Assembly (NCBI GenBank): GCA_024663395.1 | Contig: JANFAH010000011.1 | Location: 372,001-436,000, forward strand | DNA length: 64,000 nucleotides | Direction: 5' to 3' | DNA from: Pisolithus tinctorius | Taxonomy: Eukaryota > Basidiomycota > Agaricomycetes > Boletales > Pisolithaceae | Part shown: positions 43,381-54,308 of the stretch, one piece after another | Position numbering within the stretch: position 1 is the stretch's first letter | Layout: the number at the start of each line of letters is the position of its first letter | Notes under the pieces: generated by a model | What the model was told of the DNA's origin: nothing | The model's database searches: none | The model's input: only the letters and a program-made list of their open reading frames with translations | Position numbers and translations under genes: made by a program

Positions 43381-44824
43381 CCGCTTCCATCAGTGTGGTA
43401 GGCTGCTTGCAATCCGTCACGGGGCTAGCATCCAAATCTGCCGTGTCAGGTGTAGCAGACCTCTTGCAAACCACTACAATTTCAGTTCTACACGTCCTGC
43501 CTTCTTCATGCACTCTTCATAAATCCGGTTTGAGCAGGGACATCCCACAAGCTAATGGCTCATTGCGAGCCCGAACCCACTCAAATCTGGAGAACCAGAC
43601 CGTTGCACACAATACACCCATGACGGTTATGTAGTTGTTGATCAGAAGTAGCAGCCTGCAGGTAACCAAGAACTGAGTAGTCGTGATGAAGATGATTAGT
43701 ACAATGCTGAAGGTGAGAGGGAAGACGAAATTGGTGGCGGAAACATAAAATATTTGGTGAATACACGTTGGCATTCTGCCCGCTGCGTGCGAGGAAATGC
43801 GTGAGGTTCAGTCCACCTGCAAAGATATGGGAGAACATACCCACCACGTCTTATCGCATCTGTGCGGACATAGAGGCTGTAAAGGACGAGACTAATAGAG
43901 TACTTTTCGAAACAGAACCTAGTTATGGCGCCTTCAATGGACTATTCGAAGATTTACCAGCTCATAAGTTGTCCGCTATTTGCATTGTCAGTTCAGCGAT
44001 CAAGTTAGGATTGTGGGAGATGGGGTTAGAATTGTCCCCGGTCGCGGATCTAATACAGTCAATGAAGAGAAGAGTTTGGAAAGAGAATCACCATGCATGG
44101 ATTTAGATATCAACGAGGAAGTGCACCACAACCACCACCTGAGCACATTTAATGCAGAAGGGAAATGCAAAGATCTTCAATAGAGTGGTTGGAGGTGTAC
44201 TGGAGAGAAGATAAAGTGCAAAGAGACGAGTTAACAATATCAAGTCACAGAGCAATGGCGGGAAGATGGTGAAGGCTGCTCCAGCACTAGGAACACTTTC
44301 CGGGAACCAATAAGCCAGGCCGATTACGGTGCCTTCCATTGCTGGCGTTGACCAATACGCCCATCGTTAAGACGAGACAGATAGCAAAAACATTCAGTCG
44401 GAATACCGCACGACGTCGAGATTCCTTGGTGGAAAGTGCAAGAAGGACCACAAAGAGAGTAAATAGAGACGCAGACGATGCAGTATTTGTAATGGTATAG
44501 ACGAAAGCTGGACATATGGTGTGAGCGAAACCATTGATGATAGTTCATGGATCCGTTACTGAGGACATGTCCGACACGTGGGATGGGGTCAACCTGAATT
44601 TATACATGTATCACTAATATACTCTACCTGATGAATCAAGTGGTTGCCCTAGCAGCCAGTTTGCACAGCCAATGATGGCAGGATCTAAAAAGAGCTTAAT
44701 ACTCCTTCCATTGAGATGGCTAGTCTGAATGCCAGAGATCAGTGGCGGCTGGACAGTTGTTAGTATCAGTACTTGAAACCGCAGGCTTACGTGTTTACCT
44801 TATGGTTAAAGAGCTACTTTCCAT
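43381..44824 (-). pseudogene. Multi-pass membrane protein, tandem copy A (broken)
   Basis: The gene matches the next copy (45434-46832) exon for exon: MESSSLTI start at 44824, a FIYTITNTASSASLF-type first helix, ESRRRAVFRLN, AAFTIFPPLLCDLILLTRLF, an IHQIFYVSATNFVFP helix and INNYITVMGVLCATVWFS. Two lesions are seen. One extra base near 44345 shifts frame after MGVLV, and a CGA-to-TGA change at 43517-43519 ends the tail early (LLKPDL). The pairing with copy B has a period of about 2 kb. Confidence 0.85.
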
Positions 44825-45433
44825 GCTGGCACCCCTGTGTTCCCATCGATCATCAGTCATCCAGTATGGGAGGCGCTGTTGGTTTATCCGCGTTAGCTGA
44901 TTTGAAGTAACAAGATCCGTTAATCTAGCATTGTTGCTACTGTAATGAACAGGAGTTAGTTACGGTCAACGGCATACTACACTCAACTTTGCACCCAACT
45001 CTTAGTATGGATGGAAAGTTGAGATGTGAATCGTGAACCGAAAGAGGCTTAGAGGCAAGCAACGATTAAGTCACAGCTGGTGGGAATGAGCTCCACATGT
45101 GTTCCTGAATGTCCAAACTGTGCAATGTGGACCATGATGCATGCTGCGGACTCCGGAGAGCCCATAACTGTTTCTGGTTGACAGAGTCGTACGGCCCAAA
45201 CTGTAGGCTTGTTGTACGATAACAAATTGATGCCTCGACCCATGACCCGAGTATCGTCAGATGGTGACCCGGAAGCATCAAGTGACAGGATTCCGGTCAG
45301 AATAGAGCTCGGCCTGAATGGTAAGCTGTTGATACATGCCTCATAAGACGGTTCTGGCATCCAGACTACAACAACTTGGCCAATGACGACAGTGACTCCT
45401 GATTCGAAGTGTATGTAAGTATGTACATTGGTT
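44825..45433. repeat. Upstream region of copy A, duplicated upstream of copy B
   Basis: About 45060-45400 resembles 46960-47400 (for example CCATGATGC(A/G)TGC followed by GGACTCC), so the tandem duplication unit includes about 600 bp upstream of the gene. An additional 5' exon is possible but I cannot support one. Confidence 0.5.
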
Positions 45434-46832
45434 CTACGAACCTTTATCTGCCATCTCAGGTGTAGTAGATCTTTTGATATCCACTACAATGTCAGTTCTA
45501 CACATTCTGCCTTCGTCATGCACCCTTCGTAAGTCCAGTGTGAGCGGGGACATGGCCCCAGCTAATGGCTCATTGCGAGTCCGAACCCACTCAAACCTGG
45601 AGAACCACACCGTTGCACACAAAACACCCATGACCGTTACGTAGTTGTTGATCAGAAGTAGCAGCCCGCTAGCAACCAAGAGCTGAGTAGTCGTGAGGAA
45701 GATGATTAGTACAATGTTGAAGATGAGAGGGAAGACGAAATTGGCAGCGGAAATGTAAAAGATTTGGCGGATACGAGTTGACATTCCGCCAGCTGCATGC
45801 AAGGAAATACATGTCGTTCAGTCCGCCTGCGAAGATATGTGAGAAAATACTCACCTCGTCTTATCGAACCTGTGCGGACATGAAGGCTGTAAAGGAAAAG
45901 ACTAACAGAGTACCTTTCGAAACGGAACCTAGTTAAGGCGCCTTCAATGTGACTATTCGAAGCTTTACCAACTCACATGTTGTCGGCTATTTGCATCGTC
46001 AATTCAGCGATCAAGTTGGGATTGTGGGAGATGGGGTTGAAATTGTCCCCGGTCGCAGATCTAATATAGTCAATGAAGAAACGAGTCTGGAAACAAAATC
46101 ACCATGCATGGACTTAGATATCAACAAGGAAGCGCACGATAACCACCACCCGAGCACATTTAACGCAGAAGGGAAATGCAAATATCTTCAATAGGGTGGT
46201 GTGAGGTGTACTGGAGAGAGGATAGAGTGCAAAGAGGCGAGTTAACAATATCGAGTCACAGAGCAATGGCGGGAAGATGGTGAAGGCTGCTCCAGCATCA
46301 GGGACACTGTGCGGCAGCCAATCTGCCTGACCAACTATGGCCTTCCCACAACCAAAGCCGGCCAATACGCCCATCGTTAGGACGAGACAGATAGCAAGCA
46401 CATTCAGCCGGAATACCGCGCGACGTCGAGATTCCTTGGTGGAAAGCGCAAGAAGGACCACAAAGAGGGTAAGCAGAGACGCAGAGAACGCCGTATTCGC
46501 AACGGTATAGATAAAAGCTGGAAGTATGGCATTGACGAACCCATTGATGACAGCTCGTGGATCTGTTGTTGAGGACATGTCCGACATTTGCAAGATGGGG
46601 CCGATCTGAGTGTCTAAACGTATCCATATTATACTCTACCTGATGAATCGAGTGGTTGTCTTTGTAGTTTGCACAGCCAGCGAGGGCAGGATCTAAAAAG
46701 AGCTTAGTACTCCTTCCATTGAGAAGACTAGTCTGAATGCCAGAGATCAGTGGTGGCTGGGGAGTTCCCAGTATCAGTACTTGAAACTACAGGATTACGT
46801 ATTTACCTCGTGGTTAAAGAACTACTTTCCAT
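45434..46832 (-). CDS. Multi-pass (about seven-helix) fungal membrane protein, tandem copy B
   Basis: The start at 46832 gives MESSSLTTR. After a short intron comes PLISGIQTSLLNGRSTKLF and AGCANYKDNHSIHQ. The next exon begins IGPILQMSDMSSTTDPRA, followed by the first helices (FIYTVANTAFSASLLTLFVV), ESRRRAVFRLNVLAICLVL, FPPLLCDSILLTRLFALYP and IFAFPFCVKCARVVV. Further exons give NPNLIAELTMQIADNM, YSVSLFLYSLHVRTG, STRIRQIFYISAANFVFPLIF and INNYVTVMGVLCATVWFSR, ending in a hydrophilic tail. I recognise this as a basidiomycete family of seven-helix proteins with no established function; a receptor role is possible but not shown. All introns are GT-AG. This copy looks intact, while copy A is broken. 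Confidence 0.75.
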
Positions 46833-47730
46833 ACCGGCACCCCTGTATTCCGCTTCATGATCAGTCAGCCAGTATGAGAGTCGCTGTTGGTTTATACGCG
46901 TTGGCAAATTGAAATAATAAGACCCGCCAAGCCGGCGTTGTTACTACTGTAAGAAGCACATGAAGCTGCCATCATTAGCGCTCTTGAATGTTCCAGCTGC
47001 GCACCATGGTCCATGATGCGTGCTTCGGACTCCTCGGAGGGCGCGCAACGCAACAATGGTTTGGGGAGTATGACTCAGTCGACCAGAAACAGTTTCATGA
47101 GTTACGGCATCGAGGGACGCGCAAGGTTCATCTGCAAAACTACCCGAGGGGATGAGCAGTGTATGGATGCCTCCGTTTGGAAGTGACTTGTCGTAACACT
47201 CCTTTCGCGCTCGGTAAAACACTTATTGGCCAATGAGAGGGCTTGCTCAAGTACGAAAGGCTAGTCAACAGCCGTGTCGCGTAGCTGTTTCCCAGATGTT
47301 GGGACAATTCCAGTCTGGATACCGGTATCAACCCATCTACGGTCAAGCTGTGTGTAGATGCCTCACTAGACGGTTCTGGTATCTAGACCAGGACAATTCC
47401 CCAAGCGCAAGGGCATTTTGGACGTCAACTGATGAAGACTGATGTAACTTGGTTTCACGAACCTCAGTATAGTATTCCCTTGAGGAACGGTCGCTGCCTT
47501 CTACTTTCCGCCCGTATGGGACAAAAATTGTTTCTATTCTGTTGGAAACATGCAAGAAGCTGCACTCGATTAGATAAGCGACATTGTGCGTGGAGTGTGT
47601 TGTGAGACGCGTGTTATTCGCGTGTCGAGACTCGTCGACGCCCTCATATAGCATCCCCTCGTCATCGTTCCGTTCTTTCATTAGTTGCTTTACTATTACT
47701 CTCGTTTCTTTTCTTCGCTAGTAATTCACC
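46833..47730. promoter_or_regulatory. Shared upstream region of copy B and the 47731 gene
   Basis: The left part duplicates 45060-45400. The right part (about 47640-47730) is pyrimidine-rich (CTTTCATTAGTTGCTTTACT, TTTCTTTTCTTCGC) immediately before the 47731 start, typical of a fungal core promoter and 5' UTR. No gene is supported between. Confidence 0.5.
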
Positions 47731-49294
47731 ATGGTATTTGGCATATTCACTCGCAAACCACCGATCCCGCCTTCCGTCTCACCAGAGCAGTCGAGGGCAA
47801 CTACGGACTCGGCTGAGCCCCGTCCAATCTCAACTTCACGCCTTCCCACCCCGACACCCTCGACAGTCTCCATACCCGCATCGGCACGCCAATCACCGCT
47901 ACGTTTTCCGACGTCGCTTCGTGCTGTGTTTGCGGGCAGCACGAGCGAACTGGCAGTAGGGTACTCGGATGCGGGAACAGGCGATGGAGGAGAGTCGCCG
48001 GCTGCTCAGCCTCCACTGACTCCGTCACCACCACCGCCAATAGCAGGAGACTCGAAGGCATTGTACAATCTTATGTTGACTATACCACCAAAGACGCTTC
48101 ATGCGTACACACTCGCTCATCTTCGTGCGCTGTCCCCTGAGCCATCCAGCTCAACACTATATAATAGTCCGGGTACTGGACCTCCAATATCCCCACCGTC
48201 GCCGGAGACAGTTACCAAGCTGCATAATTTTTTTGCAACGCTCGCTCCACCTCCACTTCTACACTGTGTACGGTGTCATGCGGAGTTCTATGCAATTGAG
48301 AATGAAGAGAAGGACAAGGCGTGTCGAGTACCCCATGACGACGAGAGCGCGCTGGTTTCGCGTGTAACGGGTGGTGGATACGAGACGCTGTGGGGATGCT
48401 GTGGAAAGACCGTGGAAGGGAATGGAGGGGAAGGCCCTCCTGATGGCTGGTGCTATGAGGGACGACATACGGTGAGAGAATCCGTTCTGGTTTCGGATCT
48501 TCTTTACTAGTGCACGTGCTGACGTTGGTGTAGACAGACACAAAGCGGGCGAGATTCCGCGCAGATTCGACAATCCACGACGATAAGCTAACGTCTTGTC
48601 TAAAACTGAACTGTCGTGTTATCAGAGATACATTGCCTCGTCCCAGCGAACACCTTCTCGCTCAATCGTCTTCGACACGAAAGTCGAATGCATCCCCTGC
48701 GCGTTCTCATGGAGTCGCGTCTGTGACGCGGAAACGACCACGCAAGTCGATCAACAAGGATCTGTCATCTGCATCAGAGGATGAACAGGAACATGCAAGT
48801 CACCGTGGACGAGCCCAGAAGTGTGAGGATGCCGGCGACTCTAGCATGATAATCGACAATCCCCCGCCGAAAGTGAAAGCTAAAGCTAAGGCTAGACCTG
48901 TATCCCGAGTCCGTCCACCCAATAGTGCTTCCACGACAGCATCCCTGCCTCCACTTCCCACCAAACCTATTTCGACGTCAAACACGCCTAAGAGTGCGCA
49001 GAAACCAAAGTCGACGTCGCGAACGCTCCTGTCACAGAGCCAGAAGCAAGACGCATCGGATTCGGACACATCCTCGCGAGTGCGTCCGCGTACGAGGAGT
49101 CTCGTGCGCAAACAATCCAAGGTAGATTCTACCCGTCTGCGTCGTTCCGCGAGGGAATCATCTCAGTCGTCTCCACTACGGAAAGCGACTCAGGGTTCCG
49201 AAGGCGACGGCGACGGCGGCGGAAGTACGGATAACCGGGGTGATGATAGGGAAGAGGGGACGAGAGGGAGAAAGAAGAGACGTACGGGCGCCTG
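47731..49294 (+). CDS. Cys/His-rich putative zinc-binding nuclear protein
   Basis: The gene has two exons, 47731-48469 and about 48535-49294, joined by a GT-AG intron after GRH(T). The N-terminus is Pro/Ser-rich. A helix-forming stretch (DSKALYNLMLTIPPKTLHAYTLAHL) precedes a compact Cys/His region: LLHCVRCHAEFYAIEN, DKACRVPHDD, ETLWGCCGKTVEG and GWCYEGRHT. The CxxC, CxxxH and WGCC pattern resembles CHORD-like zinc folds, but I cannot name a family. The C-terminal half is basic and Ser-rich (KRPRKSINKDLSSASEDE, AKAKARPVSRVRP, RGRKKRRTGA), with several likely nuclear localisation signals. A role in chromatin or nucleic-acid binding is inference. A fragment of exon 1 lies at 30492. Confidence 0.8.
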
Positions 49295-49482
49295 ATCAAA
49301 GTTTCATCGTCATCTATGATGCTGGTTATATTATCCATGTATGGTTGCTTGTTGTGATATCATTATCAACCTCCCGCTGTACCGGTATACAGAAACTTCG
49401 TCCGATTCGGACACCATATACATAGAAAAATCGCGCTCTATCCTATCCTCACCTAGTAGTTCTCTCCATACGAGGCACTCCG
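49295..49482. promoter_or_regulatory. Short intergenic region before profilin
   Basis: 188 bp between two genes on the same strand. It holds the end of the upstream gene and the profilin promoter; no distinct motif is evident. Confidence 0.4.
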
Positions 49483-50046
49483 ATGTCGTGGCAGGGTAAG
49501 CACTCACTAGTTCCAAGTCTAAGTGAACCCGTCTTGATCCCAACGCAGACTTTGTCGACAAGGGTTTATTGGAAGGCGGGATCATTCGCGAAGCGGCCAT
49601 CTTTGGGATTGACGGAGGGATATGGGCACAGTCGGCTGGATGCAACGTGTGGCAAGCTTCACCCGCCTTTGCGCGCACATCACATCTTTAACGATCCTCT
49701 GTTCGATATTACAATCACACGCTCGTCGTACTTAACAAAATAGATTTCCGAAGACGAACAACGCGCGATCGTCGACGGGCTCAACGACCCACCGCTACGC
49801 GAAATCCGGGTCGGAGGGCGCAAGTACAGATGTACGATGTCGAGTTTGGACGTGATATTGAGCAAAAGCGCATTGGTCGTCGAGTCAGATGACAGGTCGA
49901 GGTCCGGCGGGGGTGTTGGTGGGTGTATCATTAAGAAGACCAATCAGGCGGTCATCGTGGCAGAGTATCCACCAAAATCGAGTGAGATGGATGTTCTGGC
50001 GGGTGTCGAGCAGCTTGGGAATTATTTGATTAGGAACAACTATTAG
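49483..50046 (+). CDS. Profilin (actin monomer-binding protein)
   Basis: Exons are 49483-49495, 49549-49646 and 49744-50046, giving 137 residues, slightly longer than the usual 125-130. The first exon is only 13 bases (MSWQ), a typical profilin start. The next gives DFVDKGLLEGGIIREAAIFG and DGGIWAQSAGCN. The last gives EDEQRAIVDGLNDPP, REIRVGGRKYRC, a variable loop (VESDDRSRSGGGVGG), CIIKKTNQAVIVAEYPP and the C-terminal helix AGVEQLGNYLIRNNY. The W near the start and the C-terminal aromatic residues form the poly-proline site in known profilins. Profilin delivers ATP-actin to formins for filament growth at hyphal tips. The loop before CIIKK carries more Ser/Arg than usual. The symbol PFY1 would follow yeast usage. 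Confidence 0.88.
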
Positions 50047-50187
50047 GATGGGCTCGCTAATACTATTAGGGTTTTCACTACTAGGAATTTATGTTTGTTC
50101 GACGGGTGTACAAACAACGCCATAACAACAGCGTGTAGTACCTTCCCTCCGAAACTGGTGACGGTCGTCTCACCGACAGCAGCAACC

Positions 50188-51898
50188 ATGAAACGGACAC
50201 AGGACAGCTACACCTTTACGGTCGGTAAACTCGGTGCGTGGAAGTTTCAGCTCTCAAGCTCGTCAATACCCTAACTAACAACCTGTACATTATCCGAAAC
50301 TCAGATGCGGGCATGGCGGTACGAAAACCAGTTTCATCTCCTTCAGGAACGCTCATATCAGAGTTGCTCTACAGATACTCATAGGCGAACGGGCTCATCT
50401 AATTGAGTTTCCGTCTGTTCTGCTACCACCAGGCTCGACGACCGGGTCCATCGTGAACATCGCCGTACACCAGAACCTTTCCGAAGAGCGCAAACGCGAC
50501 CAACAGTTTTGGCAGCTACAACACGACATTTTCGAGACGTTCGGATGTGCCTCGCCAGAACCTCCCCGCCTCGAGGTAAACTATACATATGCATATGCTG
50601 TCTCTCGTGCGCCTCACTGACCCTACCTCACCAGGTTCGAAATGTCACGCAGACATCCGTTACGCTAGAGTGGCCACCCATCAAGCTTGCGACCGCTAAA
50701 CTACGGTCGTTGGACATATACAAAAACTCTCAACGCGTCGCCGCGATTCCGAGTGCGCTCACCAACACATCGACAAAGCTATCTGGTCTGTCCCTCGACA
50801 CACCCTACACCTTCCAACTCGTCCTCAGAACATCCGCCGGAACATTCCACTCGAACACCGTCAGCATACGCACGCATACCATTGCAGATACCAGCGGAAT
50901 CTCCGTGTGCTTTGGTACAGTGGCAGATCCTGTTCTCCTCGAAGACGCCAAGTCTGCACTGCACGAGATGAAGGCAAAGTGGAGCGACAAGATACAGATC
51001 GATACGACGCATTTCGTGTGTACTACTCCTGCGATGACCCCGTTGGGAGCCAAAGCGAGTGGGGGAAATGTTCCTGGTGGACCCGGAGTCGAGTATCAGA
51101 AAGCCCTTCAGCTCAGTATACCCGTCGTGCAGCCACAATGGATCTTGGCGTGTCTCACTGAGAAAAAGTATGTAACTTAACATTTCCCGTCTTGCGCACT
51201 TCTTACTGAACTGACTGCCACAACTAACTAGAATGGTCCCGATTGCGGGATACTACCTCGGAGTGACCCCTCCTAATGCGGCGAGCTACTATTCCCAGCG
51301 GACACAATCGATGTCTCAGGCATCTCTACCTTCGTCAGGGAGTGCTAGCAGTGCACATAAAGCTGCTCCTAACCGATCGTCTATGCCTGCGCCGCCTCGA
51401 AGCACCAACGGCACCCCTCCATCAAATTCCCAAAAGAAGACCTTTGAGCCAACGCCGGAAGATCCTGAAGCCGAGACGGAGGCAGCTTCGGAACATGGGG
51501 TGGCGGTGGCAGCGACGACTCCGCAATCAAGGAGATCCGCATCTGTGACGGAAACGCGGCATAGAAGCAACGGAACGATGGATCGAAACTTCAAGTTCCC
51601 ACAATCCCAACAGCCTCCGCAACGCGTTGCTTCGCCACCTTCTCTACCGTCGTCACCGCCGCTCGCACCAAAGCAGCAGCAGCAGCAGCAGCGTCCTCAT
51701 CCTCAAAAACCGATTCCGCTTCCATTACCACACGAAGCGGAAGTGGGTGAAGATATGCCCCCCGTCAGTATTATTACCCCATCGAGTGTGGAAGTACCCC
51801 CGCCTCCACCTGTCGAAAAGGAGAGTAGTAGGAGACCGGTGGTGGTAGATGAGGGAGATGAGGATGTTGGTGAGACGGTGGAGATTGATTTAAGATGA
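50188..51898 (+). CDS. CHS5: Chs5-like exomer coat subunit (FN3 plus BRCT domains)
   Basis: I read five exons: 50188-50233, 50305-50318, 50375-50575, 50635-51167 and 51232-51898, all GT-AG. The second exon is only 14 bases. The N-terminus (DSYTFTVGKLDAGMA) leads to AHLIEFPSVLLPPG and a charged helix (SEERKRDQQFWQLQHDIFETF). A fibronectin type III domain follows (VRNVTQTSVTLEWPPIKLAT to YTFQLVLRTSAGTF). A BRCT domain comes next (GISVCFGTVAD, WSDKIQIDTTHFVCTTP, LSIPVVQPQWILACL). The C-terminal third is Pro/Ser/Glu-rich, with a short CAG-coded polyQ at 51674-51691. In yeast Chs5 scaffolds exomer, which carries chitin synthase III and other cargo from the trans-Golgi to the cell surface. Identity is confident. 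Confidence 0.92.
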
Positions 51899-52764
51899 TG
51901 TGGTCGGCGTTATGTATTTTTCGGAGTAATTTACCAGTTTGTTCCTCGCACCCTTTTTTTCCCCATTTCTTTTGAATATACGCCCTGGCTGCATATGATT
52001 CTGACTTCATGGGTGTTCATCAGAATGAATGAGAGGCCGCTTTTTTCGGCATCCGCGCATACGCTTCTAAGTCAACACCGCACTTACCAGCCACGTCACA
52101 TGCAGTAGCTACTGTACATCGTATTCACATCGTATTCACAGCACGTATGTTGCTGTCTCGTGCGGTGCATTTGGTGTGTGCAGCATTCCGGCGTGGTAAA
52201 CAAGCTGCCTGCCGACGGCGACGGCCCTGTCTAGTTCATTGACTGCCGAGCTCCAGTATACTAGTATTCACCGCCTTTCCTGATGCTTTCGGATTCCGAG
52301 CTGATCAATCGTGTGGCTATTCCAACGTTCAGGTGTTGGTATCCATTCTCTTTCCCCACTCGCTAATTGGCCTCCAAAAGCTTCCGATTCAAGTTCAGTT
52401 GGGCAAGTCCGGTACATAAGAGAGTTCACTGAGTACACAATGGTGGTCTTTGGCCTGCTTCAGGCCTTGTCATCGTTAATCTCCAGGCGCCGACCCAGTC
52501 TTCAATCGATTTCACTTGGGATGCCATTACGGTTTGAAGCACAGCACGCCATCATGGCAGTGGTAAAGCAGTAAGGCGATGATATAGCGAACGGAAAAAT
52601 GGCAGGACGTTGGTTGGAGATCTGATGATCATGGACTGGTATGGTAAGTGCGCGGTGAACTGCATCCTGCTTAATATCATGCTTGCGCTGCTTCACACGA
52701 AGTATATGTATTCGGCGAGGCCCTGAACGCCCCGCGTGTTGAAGTATTGGACCCCGAATTATCC
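51899..52764. other. Intergenic region between CHS5 and the DUF6534-type gene
   Basis: No gene is supported. A CATCGTATTCACA repeat occurs at about 52117-52140. The right part from about 52520 is copied upstream of the duplicate near 55840-56030. Confidence 0.45.
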
Positions 52765-54308
52765 ATGGCAAACTCGATTTCATTTCTGGGGCCCACACTC
52801 GTTTCGCTCGTGGTTTCTGGCATCCTGTATGGATGTGCGCTGGTGCAGACTTACGTGTACTTTGCGTTATTTCCAAAAGACAGCTGGAAATTCAAGACTC
52901 TGGTATGTTACTCATGCACTTGATTCAACAGCTCAAGCTCCTCGTGTGTCACCAATTTGCTTACTATTCCATTGGTTTCAGGTCGCATTTGAGATGTATG
53001 TAGCATTCATTCCCCAACATCGGTCTGACCGGCTTGAAGGTTTCTTCAATCCGCACACTTAGGATTCCTCTTCCTGCTCATGTGGCAGCTGGAAGATTTC
53101 GAAGAGAATGATCTTCTCGGGCCCACATTCGCTGCCCTGATAACTATCATGTTAAGCGGGCCCATCGCATTTTGTACACAGGTAGACCATCCAGCCATGA
53201 ATCGAAATCTGCAGATTAAACCCCCATTATGTCCGGCAGGCCTTCTTTGTTTTCAGGCTATACACTTTCTCACACAAGAAAGCCCTTCCCGTCTTCTGTT
53301 CCTTCCTGGTCATAGCTCAATTCGTCATCACCCTAGCGTTTGGCATTTTCTTAAGAATCACAGAGCCCACCTACATAGGAATCACGAACTCCACCCCCTC
53401 AGAAAAGTTTATTGCACCCACGCTATTCATCACAATATGTGTTGACACGACCATCGCGGTGTCGATGAGCTACTACTTGAAGGCGAATGAGTCGGGCTTC
53501 CGTCGGTAAGTGTTCTTTAGGACGTTGCGAAATACTGTAACTGACGCTGATCCTGTCCCACAAGAACGTCACGCGTGGTAGATCGGATGGTTTTCTACAT
53601 CATGGGTGCGCACTACCAGGACAATCTTGATACCATGTTGATTCCCTAATCTTGTCCAACTACGTAGCAACGGGCACAATAACCAGGTGAGGGACTCCAT
53701 CTCAATAGTATAACGATCGTATTGACAGAATCCCCTGCAAGTATATTCGCACTCGCTTCTGGTGTCACCGTATGTTGAGTCTAACATCACCCCATTTTCC
53801 AAACTACTGAAGGAACTCACCAGTACTTGTACAACCCTTACCTGTGTATGTCGCACTTACTTTGCTGTGTGACATTCTCATTTCAAAGATTTGCAGGGGT
53901 TTGGCTGGGACTCTTCATGATCGAGTCTGGCCGTGAGTCTATCGTTCACTACCTTGGCAACCTGTGTCAGACTTGATTGGTGCTGATGCCCTGCTTCTCA
54001 AGTCTACACCAACTCACTCTTAGCAGCGTGTGTGCCCGGTGTTCCTCTGCGTTCTAACCCATATTTCCTAATCTTTCTGGATGGACAGGCTGAATGCCCG
54101 CGCTAAGTTCTCCCACGAACTGCAACACCCAGGATCAGCAGGCGGTTTAGAAGTGTCATTGAGTAGACTTGGCGTACGACAACTGCACACCCAACGGGAT
54201 GGAAGGACAGGTAGATGGTCGTTGTATCGTCACGGAGAAGGCGGTGTGTATTGTCATATTGATTCAGACGATTGTTCGCACTGCTCTCAAGGAAACGCAG
54301 GAGGCTGA
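52765..54308 (+). CDS. DUF6534-type multi-pass membrane protein, copy 1
   Basis: The start at 52765 gives MANSISFLGPTLVSLVV. Exons are 52765-52902, 52982-52995, 53040-53181, 53240-53505, 53565-53605 and further short exons to about 54308. The order is GILYGCALVQTYVYFALFP, DSWKFKTL, VAFEMFLQSAHLGFLFLLM, LLGPTFAALITIMLSGPI, AFFVFRLYTFSHKKALPVF, then FITICVDTTIAVSMSYYLKA, SGFRRTSRVVDRMVFYIMG, TGTITS joined to IFALASGVT, and VYTNSLLAALNARAKFSHEL. This matches the seven-helix DUF6534 family, abundant in agaricomycetes; its function is not established. The acceptor before IFALASG is the second AAG, 15 nt into what looks like exon. All joints are GT-AG. This copy appears intact. Confidence 0.8.

Noticed and set aside
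44900..45360. Extra 5' exon or small gene on the minus strand
   Set aside because: A duplicate upstream of copy B exists, but the translated frames do not align between the two, so conservation is at the DNA level only.
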